Shown one piece after another: positions 45,768-57,548 of a stretch of DNA of 64,000 nt. Below the pieces are notes generated by a model. It did not search any database. It saw nothing but the letters and a program-made list of their open reading frames with translations, and had not been told where the DNA came from. The stretch spans positions 23,684,001 through 23,748,000 of the forward strand of contig JANTQA010000023.1 of NCBI GenBank assembly GCA_027625915.1, in the 5' to 3' direction. The position numbers were made by a program, and so were the translations under genes. Positions within the stretch are counted from its first letter, which is position 1. Each line of letters begins with the position of its first letter. Source of the stretch: Anaeramoeba flamelloides. Its lineage: Eukaryota > Metamonada > Anaeramoebidae.

Positions 45768-48700
45768 TTATTTTTCATTCTTCCAATTATTAATTTTTGC
45801 ATCATATAGTTTTAAAAAAGTATTTTTTAATTTTTCATTGGGAAACATAATTAATAATAATTTCTTTTTAAAAGTTATATTTATTAAATTCTTCGAATTT
45901 AATTTTTTGTTTATATTAATATTATGATATAAAAATTTATTCTTAATTTGCTTTTCATAAAACCAAATTTGTATTCCATCATTTTCACAGCGTATATTTG
46001 CAACCTCGTCTCTTCGTTTACCAGAATAAAAAATCCAAATTTTTATTGTTTGGAAGATATTTTCAAAATAATATTCAATTCTCGAATTCAGTTGCCTAAT
46101 TTCGTCAGTAGAATTAAAAGTTATATCTACGACTTGATCCCCATTTTGGTAATCCATTCTTATTAAATTATTTTGATTTTTATTATTTAATATTTTGAAA
46201 GATTTATCCATAATCCAATTATAAATTATTTCATTTTTCTTATTTTTAATCTTCATTTCCCCTATTGAAGTTTTAAATGTCAGTTGCCCATTTATTAATT
46301 TTTTTGAATTCAATGCTGTAAATTTTATATTATACTCAATTTTATCCCATTTTTTTTTAATTAATTTGGCTTTTTCATCCAGGTTATCGCACTCGTTATA
46401 GTCATTATTTTCATTTTCATTCGACAAGATAAGAATTGTTTCGCTATATTGACGTAAAAAGTTATTCTTTTGATCTAGGTCTAAAAATTTGATAAATAAT
46501 TCTTTTTTTAATCGATCAAAAATAATTTTTAAAGTTGTCTTTTGCTTTTGTTGATTCATAAAAACATTTACTTTTAACAAAGAATCTAAATAAACCTTTT
46601 TTTCAGAGTCTATTTTTAATTTTTTTTTGTATATTGATATTGTTGAAGAAATCCAATTTTTTTGAACTTTATTAAATAATTGAATTTGATAAATTATTTT
46701 CGGTTTCCAATCATTATCATTATCATGATTATCATTATCATCATCATTATTATTATTATCTCTTATTATTTGGTTTAGATTTAAATTTTTTATTTCATTT
46801 TCAATTGATTGATAATCTTCAGAATCAGAATAATCATCAGAACCAACATGATCATCATCTTTCTTATCGATGTTGATATTTTGTATTTCCATTTTAACTT
46901 GGTTTGAGTATTTATTAATAATAAATAAAAATTCTTCTTGGTGTATTTCCTTTTTAAAAGATAACAGATATTTTATATTTGAGGGCAAGGTTAATAAAAT
47001 TTTATTAGAATTAAATTCTGATACACAAGCAGAAATTTTCTCTGAAAATGCGAATTCTTGCTTTGACTCAGAACTAAAGTCAACATTAATTATTAATTTT
47101 TTTTTTGTTAACGAAATTGTGCCAAAAGGAGCAATGGGGAAAATAGTTGTAGATCGCGAATTATGATAAAAAGTTATAACGAAAAAATAATTTTTAACGT
47201 CATTTTCTATAAAGTTACTAAATTTACATTTATCCAAATAATTTAAGCATTTATTATTAAATTTGTTTGCCAATGAAGCGCGAGAAAATTTGAGTAAATA
47301 AGTATTCATATTTTTAATTTCTAACAATAAATTTTCACCCTGCTTGAAATAAAAATCAAGATTAATATTTGCTAATGGTATTTTTAAATTTTTTTTTATA
47401 ATGTCATTTTTTTTGTGATCATTTTTATTTTTATTAATATTTTTATTTTTATTATAATTATTATTAATTTTATTTAAATATAAATATAAAGGTGTTAAAA
47501 TGAGATTGATTTTTTCAGGTGTTTTTATTTTAGAATCTGTTAACTTGACTTGAAAGAATAAAGAGGAATTGAGATTTTTTTGAGATTTCATCATTGTCAA
47601 ATAAATTGAAAGAAATATCCTTGTAATCTTTGGTGAGCACATTATAAATGTAACAATATGACCATTGACAAAGGATAATTTAATTACATTTTTTTTATAA
47701 GGATGGATGATTATTTCGGAACCTTTTAAAGGGAAGATAATATCTAAAGTAGGATTTTTTGAATCATAAATTAATAATTTATTATATAAAAATGAAAAAT
47801 ATCTTATTCCAATATAATCACCATTTTGGAAAATCATTCCAAAAAAATTTGTTGAAAAAGATAATTGTAAATCGTTTAGGGTGTATGTATTATTATAATT
47901 GATTTCCTTATTTATTGTTTTTTTAATAATTTTTTTAGATTCTTTTTGATCTTGAATTTTTAAATTCAAATAATTTTTTGATATTTTATTCATTATTTTT
48001 TGAAATTCTTTTTTATTTTTTTTTGAATCAAAAATAAATTCAAACCATTGTTTTTTATTTAGATATAAATTTAAATGCTTATCATTATCATCCTTATCAA
48101 TTTTTTGAATAAAATAATTAGTATAAAATTGAGAATAATAATTAAAATATTTGGTTTTAATTTTAAAATAATTATATTTAATAATAAATTTACAATCAAT
48201 CGTTACAATTTTTTGATTTTGTTGGTTTTGTTCATTTTGTTCATTTTGCTGATTTTGTTCATTTTGTTCATTTTGTTGATTTTGTTCTTTTTGTTCTTTT
48301 TGTTCATTTTGTTCATTTTGATTTTGTTCATTTTGTTGAAATTGATTTTGAGGAGGTTGATTTTGTTCTTTTTGTTCATTTTGTTCATTTTTCAACATTG
48401 AAAATTTTAATTTTATATTTTTGAATTTTATTGGATTAAAATAATATTCTTTCAAATAATTTTTAATTTTTATTTTCAAATCATTTATAAACCCAATTTT
48501 TTCAATATTATTTTGAAATCCAACAAAAATTGTATTAAATTCATCAATAATAAATTTTCCTTGATTACAATTTGGATTTATTAAAAAAAAACTAACATAT
48601 TTATTATAATATCTATTAATTATTTTTTCGCCGTATTTAATTTTAAAATGATCAACAAATAACTTAATTTTCATTAATCCACAGGAATTCCAAAATGAAT

Positions 48701-51700
48701 CAAATAAATACAAATTATAATTTGAGGTTTGATTAAAATTTTGATTAATAGAAGTGTTTTTCGTTTTTTTTGTAAAAATATAATTATAATTAAATTTACT
48801 TTTTTGAATTTTTTTATTAATTTCATTTTTAAAAATATTTAAATTAAAAATTTTATCTGTATTTTTCTGATCATTTGCTTTCTTATCATCATCATCATCA
48901 ATATCAATATTATCATCATTTTTATCAACATTACTATCAACATCGTCACTATCAAAATCATCACTATCAACATCATCACTATTCCTATTTATTAAATCGA
49001 ATTTATTTGAATTATTATTTAAATAAATTATAATATCAGATTTCTTTAAATTCTTCTTCTTTTGATTTGATTGCTTTTCATCCAATTTTAAATATCTATT
49101 TAAAAAAGAAATGAAAGTATTTGTTATCAAATCTCTTTCTTTAGAATTTTTAACATTAATAATAATTGAAAATTCAAGATTTATTATTAAACAAAATAAA
49201 TTATTTAGTCCAGGATGTATAATAATACGGTTAGTTATAGAATATGGCAAATGAATTTCACAAATATCATTTTGGAAAATTTGGAAAGATTTCTTTCTTA
49301 AAACTAAATTAGCCGATTCCCATCTATATAATAAAGTTTTTTTTGAAGAAGACAAAATGCTTAAATTAAAAGTAATTGTCTGTTTTAATAAATTTTGGTG
49401 AATCCGATCTTTAAATTTTTGAAAATATTTATTTTTTTGCGTAAAAATTAAATTTTTTGCCAAACAAATTATCTTTTTAATTTTATTATTGCTATTTCCA
49501 TTATCATTACTTTTGCCAGTTAAGTTATTTAAATAAAAGGAAGAAAAATCACTGAAAAAAATAATTGAATTTGTAAATGAATTTCTTTGGAAAATAATTG
49601 GGTTACCATTTCTATTAAAATTGGTTTCATAATAAATTATATTTGAAAAAGTGATAACTTTTTCTTTGATTGGATTAAATTTATAATTAAGCTTTGAATT
49701 AATAGTGGTGTCTTTGAAAATTGAGAAACGAGGTAGCGTTATTAAGGCTTTGTTATCCTGTGGCGAAAGGAGAAGTAAATTCTTTTCAAGATCATTTTTA
49801 TTTGAAGAATATAATTTTTGACAAAAATCAATACAATTTTGGAGATGCTCCACACTATCGCAATGTTCTGCAATAAACTTACATGTCAGTTGTTTATTTC
49901 TTTTGCTTCTTTTTGATTTGGATTTATGTCTTTTTTTATTACTATTCTCATTTTCTCTCGATTTTATTGTTAAAATTACACCTTCTCTGTTTTGCTTTTC
50001 TTGTAAACATATCACTGAATCTTCTTCCCATTCAGCTAAGGTTTCTATTTGTTGTTCTTTCACAACAAGATCATCATTACTAAATGAGGAAATTAATTTA
50101 AATAAATTTTCTTCAGTTCCTATGGTACTGGAACCTTTTCTGTGATTGGTTTTCTTTTCAGATTCATTTATTAATACTGAAGAAGAGGAAGAAGAATTTA
50201 AAAAAGTGCCCTGGTCATTATTTAAATTATTACTTAATTGAATTAAGGAATCCGATTTGTTTTTCATTTTTTTTTTTTGTTTTTTTTGTTTTTGCTTGGT
50301 AAGTTTAAAAGAAACTAAATCCTTTTCAAAATAAATTGAAGAATTTTCAGAATTTTCAGACAATGAATTTTCAGAATCACTATTGCTGTCTGTTATTGTT
50401 AAAGCAGAAGATGATCCGATCATTGGACTGCTAAGTAAATTGATGTTACGACTATCCTTCTTCTTATTATTACTGCTATTGCTGTTTTTATTCTTATTAT
50501 TTCTACTAATATTTCCCTTGTTCCTGCCTTCACTGTGGCTTCTTGCTTTCTTGTTCTTGTCACCAGTGTTGTTACTGTTACTGCTACTGCTACTGTTATT
50601 ATTGATGTTAATGTCACTGCTGATATTCTTTTTCTTAACCGGTGTAGGTGGCAAGGAGATATCAGTATTTGCTACGGGAATTTGCGATTTTGAAAACAAA
50701 ATTTGTTCACTATCGTAAAGATAATTTAGTTTGATAATGGGACTTTTCGAATTAATCCCACCTACATGAATTCCCCTTCGATTAAGATATAACAAAATGG
50801 GGTATTGGAGTTCAGTATTTATTTCCTTTGTATTGATCATTTGTTGGTTCTTTAAATCACTGCTATACATTAACGGGAAAATGGCAGTACCCTTGGCAAT
50901 GCACCTCATCATTAGTGCCCGATATTCTTTTGAATATCCAATAATTTTCCCATTTATTGGATAGTGACTTTCCAGCCTTTGTGGTGGGTATCTCTTCAGC
51001 ATTCTTAACAACCTTGAAAAGAATGAACTGCAAAACGCATCACAAAACATTAAATAAAGATTTGTGCCATCATGTGTATTAAATTGTAGATACCTTGGAT
51101 CACAAATAAGTAATTTTAACCCAGATATGTCTTTTATTTGTAATTTGAGATAAAATTCTGAATTAAAGATAATTATTTTTGTTCCCTTTAATAATAATTG
51201 AATTTTTATTGTTGGTAAATTTAATTTGAGTAAATCTTTTTGAGATCTATTTTGACTTTTCTTGTTATTGTGTATGATTTTATTAATCGCTGGTGAGACT
51301 AAATTCACTTCAAATTCCGCTCCACCACTGATAAAACTCCTTTCAACTGCTGTTTGTAGATCAATTTTGTTTGTTGATGTGAGTGTTGTTAAGTCTAAAT
51401 ATGATAAGGATCTTTGCCATGTGCCTTCTTCTTGAAATAACGTTTTCAGATGCGTGCTAGTTAAAACGTCTTTTGTAAACGAGTATAGCATTTGTGCTAA
51501 GGTGGATCTGTTCTTTCGATCTAATAGCACAGTTGCCTTTGGTATTGGTGTTGGTAAAGTTGTTCCAAATTTTTTTAACACTTCCAAAAAGGAATTAAGA
51601 TTCTCTAACGGTTGGTATCTTTTATTTATTTTTTGTGTTCAACAAGTTGCAGTTTCAAGTTGTTTGTAAAAAAAAAAAATTTAGAAAATGATAAGAAGAT

Positions 51701-51743
51701 GAATTAACAAAGGATTAATTATTTTTTTTTTTTTATTATAAAT

Positions 51744-51776
<33 letters not shown>

Positions 51777-52001
51777 CCCTTGTTTAGTGAAAAACTAAGA
51801 TTTTGTTTTTTAGCCTTAGGAGTCAAAATAAATCAAACAAAAGCAAGAATTGAAGACTAATTACCGATCAACTTTTTCAATAGAATTAGGAAAAAGCTTA
51901 TTAATTGCATTACAAAGATAGACACTTAGGACTGAAGGATCTTGTGGTTTAACTCTATCTTTAAGTATATTACTTAACCAACTGTTAACATAGGAAGACA
52001 T
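45768..52001 (-). CDS. Giant protein: N-terminal CH domain plus about ten PH-like modules
   Basis: Two exons, 52001-51865 and 51618-45768, joined in phase 2 (GAT CG / A TAC) across a 246-base intron; 1995 residues. Residues 1-100 are a calponin homology domain (VNSWLSNILKDRVKPQDPSV, YLCNAINKLFPNSIEKV, ENLNSFLEVLKKFG), a type that binds actin. After it come repeated units of about 85-110 residues, each beta-rich and closing with an amphipathic helix, as in PH domains: for example FPIAPFGTISLTKKKLIINV...FLFIINKY, STISIYKKKLKIDSEKKVYL...FLRQYSETI, and the last, GIQIWFYEKQIKNKFLYHNI...FLKLYDAKI. I count about ten, with low mutual identity. Low-complexity linkers occur at about 370-530 (Ser/Asn), 950-1000 (Asp) and 1120-1165 (Gln/Asn/Glu). 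A likely role is linking actin to membrane phosphoinositides; this is inferred from the domains only. PH assignment is by pattern, not by search. Confidence 0.8.
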
Positions 52002-54077
52002 TTCACAAATTTCAAAGTAAGTCCCTTTAAAGATAGATCGAGTAAAAAGGTAAAAAAATGAGAAATTTTTTTTTTTTAATACAATATTTTTTGTTTTAAA
52101 CAGGTTTTGTCATTTTTTTGTTTTTTGGGATTTGTTGTTGGTTTGGTTATTCGAAAAAGTCTCTTTAAAACCACAAATACCTTTTTGTTAATATAAACAT
52201 CAAATAAGGACTTTGAATCATTAAAATATTCATAATCTTAAAAATATTGATTTTTATAGAGTAAAAATATGAATTTATTTTCACTTTTCTTTTTTTTTTT
52301 TTGCAAATGTATGTTTTCAATTAAAAAGATTCTAATTTGTTATCTCTGTTTATTTGGGTTATACCTTAAACTTGTATCTTTTGAGATTGTGGAAAAACCC
52401 AGAAATCCAAAAGGATTATTGGATTTTGGTAGCAAAAAAAGAATATCTACTGATATATTCATCACATCTTAAAATTAAATACAAAGAACAACTGGACCGA
52501 CTTAAGAGTGTTATTTGAACTATTATTGTAAAAAAAAAAGTTTTTATGAACTGTGAAGTGTATTGTTACCCATAAAAAAAATTGACGATAAATTTGATAG
52601 TAAATTCATGTATTTATTAACCAAATCTAAAAATTTAAAAAATATGTCAAAATATGAATAAGGAAGAACCAAAATTGACTATTATATGCTATTTTATGAA
52701 TTGAATTCTTGTTTTTATAAGTCTGATCTATTTTTCTTCATTTTTTAAAAAAGTTCAAAATTCAACATATTTTAAAATTATTAGAAAATAATGATTTTTT
52801 GTGAAGAAGAAAATAATCTAATTGCATTTATCATGCATATAAACAATATATATATTTATAAATAAAACCATATGGTTTTTAAAAAACTCCAAGATTTAAA
52901 ATATAATTTTTATATGAAAAAGTAATAATTATTTTAAACTTGAGAAAAATATAATTTTTTGATTCAAAGAACTTTTCAAATTTATTACTTTTTTTTTTTG
53001 AACACAAAAATACCAGAAAAAGAACCAAAGAATTGAATTAAAAATTCACCCAAAATACTTTTTTAAAACTTGAGAAATTCAACATATAATCTAAAGAAAT
53101 AATATTTAATTTGATTATATTTCATCATTAAACTAATTTTAATTATTTATCTTGTGTTAATAACAAACTAAAGATTAAAAGTATCAATAAATTCACTTTA
53201 ATTTCTTCAAAATTTAAAATATTTTCAAACAAATAAAACTATTTTCCAATTTATAATTATAATAAAAAATATTTAGAAAATTTTATCTAATAATTTGATT
53301 TAAATACTAAAGTTATTTATTTGGACTCAAAACAATTTTGAAAAATAAAAAACAATATTTCCCTATTATTTTTTTTTATATTAAGATGATATTTGAAGAA
53401 AGTAAATCAAACAAAATTACCCCCAGCTTACCCGAGACACTAAATTTATATGGATTTTTTTATCCAAGTTTTAATTTGGGGGTAATAGTATAGCTTTGGG
53501 GTAGCTTTTATTTAAAAAAACAGAAGTCTAAATTTTATTTTTAGACAAAGAAAAGAAAAAATGAATTGTAAGGCAAAAAATAAAAGAAATTAAAAAATAA
53601 TAAATTTGAGTAAAATTTTTAATTAAGTATTTTTTGTATTCCAAACATTGGATCCGTTATTGGTTATTTACCTTTGTATTAAGTGAGTAGAAAATTTCTA
53701 AATCATTAATATCATAAAAATTGTTTGTAAAATGTCATTATTGACAGGAGTTAATCATAATGCTTTGTAATTGGATCTAAGAAGAGTTTTAATAGCTACG
53801 ATCACCCCCCTCTTCAATATATTTCACATCACAATTGAATTACAGAGTTAATTATTTTTCTTCTTCACTACTTTTTAATTAAAAAAACATCTTTTATTAA
53901 AAAAAAAATATCATCAAATGATGATGTAAAATTCTAAGTTAACCATTTAAATTTCAAGAAACTTCCAGTTTTTACCATTAATAACAATAATAATTCAATA
54001 TTATTTGTCATCTTTTTGTTTACTATACATTAACTTGATTTAATGGAACAAAAAAATGTTGACAATATTTTACCCTC
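52002..54077. other. Intergenic, 2 kb, nothing recognised
   Basis: Upstream of the CH-PH gene. No exon or repeat end found; a T-rich tract and short chance frames only. Confidence 0.45.
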
Positions 54078-54229
54078 AATTTCACCTTTCAGACACAAAA
54101 CTTTCAACCAAATTTAAGGTACTAGAATAATAGCTAATTAAGGTTCAAAATACAAATTCTTTTAAAAAAAAATCAAAAAAAAAATTGGATTAATTTTAAT
54201 GAAGGTTTGTACTCGAAAAAGAGGAACTA
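54078..54229. repeat. Family A MITE, degenerate copy A4
   Basis: TTTCACCTTTCAGACACAAA and GGTTTGTACTCGAAAAAGAGG match the family A arms with many differences. The right end is cut where element B3 begins. Confidence 0.5.
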
Positions 54230-54382
54230 AACTATTTTTCATAAATTTTGACTCACTTTATAATGTTAATGGGTGTTGTTTTGAGGATTTATTCCAATAT
54301 TCTTAACAAAAATTATTTTCAAATTTTTGGATCAGAATCATTTTTTCTAATTTTTCAAATTTTAGTTTTAGTTTCTTTTTTT

Positions 54383-54456
<74 letters not shown>

Positions 54457-54820
54457 TCATGTGGAAAAAAAAAGAGATCTTCAAAAAGACAAATAATCAC
54501 TAAGAAAATTGGGGCTATGTAATGTCTTTGAAAATGGATTTAATTATTCATAAAAAATATTGTTGTTCAACTTTTTTTCAGTGAAAGTTCAGTAATAAAA
54601 AATGGGTAATGCTCATTTCAAAAATTGTGACTCACTTTTTTTTAGAGTTTTTGGTTTTATTTTTTTTAATTTTTAATATATCAGGCTTTTATAAATTTAG
54701 AATGACTTAAAAGTGAATTACAAATCATATTGAGTTATTAATTGTTCTTGAATACTAAAGGATAAATTTTTTTTTTTCAATTTATTATTTCAGGTGAGTC
54801 ACAATTTTTGAAAAAGAGTT
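54230..54820. repeat. Family B MITE, copy B3 (inverted)
   Basis: 591 bp between TA dinucleotides. The ends are AACTATTTTTCATAAATTTT + GACTCAC and GTGAGTCACAATTTTTGAAA + AAGAGTT, an inverted repeat of about 27 bp. The inside carries 66 T in a row (54384-54449), the counterpart of the A run in B1. It is inserted at the end of A4. Confidence 0.75.
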
Positions 54821-55454
54821 TAGTTGTAATATTATCAGTGTCTAAAAAATATTTGAAATTGGAATTTCCCAACCTTTAAATAATAATCAAAAGTATTTAC
54901 AAAAATCAAAATAAATTTTCTTGTATCCCTGTTAAAAATAAATTAAATCTAAAATTTTGTAACTTATATAAAAATCACTACCATTTAGTAATTATTGAAG
55001 ATATTGGACACATATATACGAGTTGGTATAGTAGGATATGTGTATGTATTGCATGACAAAATATTCGTTGGTTATTTTTGGATTGTATTTAAGATGACAA
55101 ATTAATGGGGCAATGATACACAAATAGAAATTTTCTTTCCAATAACCTTTTATCTCATATAGTTAATACCATTTTGAAATTATCAGAAATGCTACTTTCA
55201 TCCAAGATACTAATTTATTTCACAGTAAATGTATTGAATACCATTCCCTAAAATTTAATTTTTTTGATTTTTGTATTTTCCGAAAAAAAAATTTTTTTCT
55301 TCCTTAAAATTACAAATTTACCTTTAAACTGGGTGTATTGGCAATAATGTTTCTTCGAAGTTGTTCAAAAAGTATTTTTTGGCTGGTTAAAAAATTTTCG
55401 GGTATTTTCGATTTTCGGGTATTTTCGGGAATATTTGATAGATTCGAAAATTTG
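54821..55454. other. Intergenic, nothing recognised
   Basis: AT-rich; a small direct repeat ATTTTCGGGTATTTTCG near 55400. Confidence 0.45.
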
Positions 55455-55566
55455 GAATTTTTTTTTACAATTTATTTTACTAGAATCTGAATTTTGTTGC
55501 TTAATTTGAGTTTTTTATTGTGCCTTAAATTTTGTTGAAGTTTGTACCTTAAAAGTGGAACTGACT
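55455..55566. repeat. Family A MITE right half, A5
   Basis: Contains TGTGCCTTAAATTTTGTTG and TTGTACCTTAAAAGTGGAAC + TGACT, the right arm of family A; the left arm is missing. Confidence 0.6.
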
Positions 55567-55633
55567 ATTTTTTTGATAGTAAAACTGTAAAATATATTTT
55601 TTTATTTAATACACTCATTTTTAGTCAGGCAGA

Positions 55634-55670
55634 ATATATATATATATATATATATAGATATATATATATA
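55634..55670. repeat. (TA)n microsatellite next to B4
   Basis: About 37 bases of alternating T and A with one G interruption, running straight into the left end of B4. Confidence 0.9.
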
Positions 55671-56235
55671 CTCCGTTTCAAAAATTGTTACTGGCATGAA
55701 ATCATAATTTTTGGTATTCAAGAACAATTAACAATAAAACATGATTTTTAATTCACTTTTAAATCATTCTAAATATATACAAATGTTATTTTTTTTAAAT
55801 TAAAAAAAAATAAAAAACAAAAACTAAAAAAAATGTGAGTAATAATTTTTGAAATAAGCATTACGGATTTTTTATTCCTGAACTATAATTGAAAAAAAGT
55901 TTATTGACAAGATTTTTTTTGAATATTTAAATTCATTTTAAAAGACATTACATAGTCTCAATTTCCATAGTGATTAAATGTCTTTTTGAAGATCTCTTTT
56001 TTTTTTCCACAAGATCTTTTTTTAAAAAAAAAAGAAAAGAAAAAAAAAAAAAGAAAGAAAAAGAAAGAGAAAAACAAAAAAAAAACGAAAAACTAAAACT
56101 AAAATTTGCAAAATTAGAAAAAATAATTTTGATCCAAAAATTTGATTATATTACCCTGAGAGGAATATTGGAATAAACCCTCAAAACAACTCCCATTAAC
56201 ATTATAAATCGAGTCAAAATTTTTGAAATCTAGTT
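55671..56235. repeat. Family B MITE, copy B4
   Basis: 565 bp between TA dinucleotides: left end CTCCGTTTCAAAAATTGTTA, right end CGAGTCAAAATTTTTGAAAT + CTAGTT. Shares TTTGAAATAAGCATTACGGA and the interrupted A-rich tract with B1. Confidence 0.75.
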
Positions 56236-57548
56236 TATATTCAAATTATGTCTTATCTTATTTTGATAGAAAATAAAAAAATTCCATTTTTTTATAAAAA
56301 CTTATTTTTTGTTGATCTGATGAAAAATTTTTAAACACTATTAAATTTTAAATATTTTACCTCAATTCCAATCCAATTTAATAGAAATTAGATTAAAGTA
56401 TATTTAATGATTACATAAAATTTAATAAAACATCATTAAAATTTGAATTTATTTGTTGAAAATTTAACTGTTTAAAATGTTAATAATCTATGTCTGGTCA
56501 CAAATTAATTCTAAAAAAAGTAAAATTTTAATTTTTTTCTACCTTTTGCCCAAAATTATTTTTCTTTTAATACAGATTTTTGTCACCAAATCTTGTAAAA
56601 AAAAAAAAAACTAAGAAAACATCACATCAAAAAAAAATTTTTTAATTTGGTTAAAATTTTAAAAGAAAAATCTTTGGAAAAGGTAAAACTGTGTTGTTGA
56701 AAAAACGCCTATATAAGACTTAAAACAAGTATCCAAATTTTAAATCCTATTTTTTTTTTTTTTTTTTTTGTTTATCTAAAAGGTTTTTGAATTAAAAGAT
56801 CAAAGAAATAAACAATAAAAAAATGACATTGTTTTATTAAAGTTGTCCTATCAAAAAAAAAAAAAATAAAATAAAAAAAGATAAAATATTCAATTCTTTC
56901 TCATAAAATAGAAAATCAATTATTGTAGAAATTATTTATTAAAATAATCCAAAACCAGAAAAAATTTCCTAAAAATTATGAACAATTTTAACCAGATTTA
57001 ATACCTAATTTCAAAACTTTCTAAAAAACCAAGGTATTATTACTCAAAATTGATTTTATTTTCAGATATAATATTGTATTAGATTTGTTGGAAAAAAAGT
57101 TCAAGTTTGCATTTCAAGTATCGGTTTTGGGTTATGTATACAGTGATTTAAAATACTGTAAATGAGGTTTCAATTAAATATCATGAGAGTTATTCGATAA
57201 GAATAAATTTCAAAACAATTTTTTCAAAAATACTAAAATCAGACTTCAAGAGTAAAAAATATCAAGCAATTTTAAAAGATGAAATTTGAATTTTTATTTC
57301 ACTTGATTTGAATTTTCTTTTTTTGTGTTATATTTGGTAAGATTAGATTCAGTGTTATTTTAGATCGTTTTTTAACAAGTAGTTATTTGGCCACATACAA
57401 ACAAAGTAAAAAATTGAAACAAAAATTTGTTTAGCTTATGAAAATTTGCTCCTACTTAATATAAGCAACTCACTTTAGTTTGAAAAAAATAATTTTGGAG
57501 AAATATATCATTTTTTTTACAATTTCTCAAAAAAGTACGAAAAAAGTT
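56236..57548. other. Spacer upstream of the DENN gene
   Basis: No exon seen. Would hold the promoter of the gene starting at 57549. Confidence 0.45.

Noticed and set aside
48075-48401. Ile/Leu/Phe-rich plus-strand frame
   Set aside because: Antisense of the Gln/Asn/Glu linker of the CH-PH gene.
50383-50718. Leu/Phe-rich frames opposite the CH-PH gene
   Set aside because: Antisense of its Ser/Asn-rich linker.
52269-52472. 67-codon frame upstream of the CH-PH gene
   Set aside because: Phe/Leu/Lys-rich, no splice context, no family; composition typical of chance frames here.
53400-53520. Possible palindrome around CCCCCAGCTTACCC and GGGGGTAATAG
   Set aside because: Arms do not match beyond the short C and G runs.
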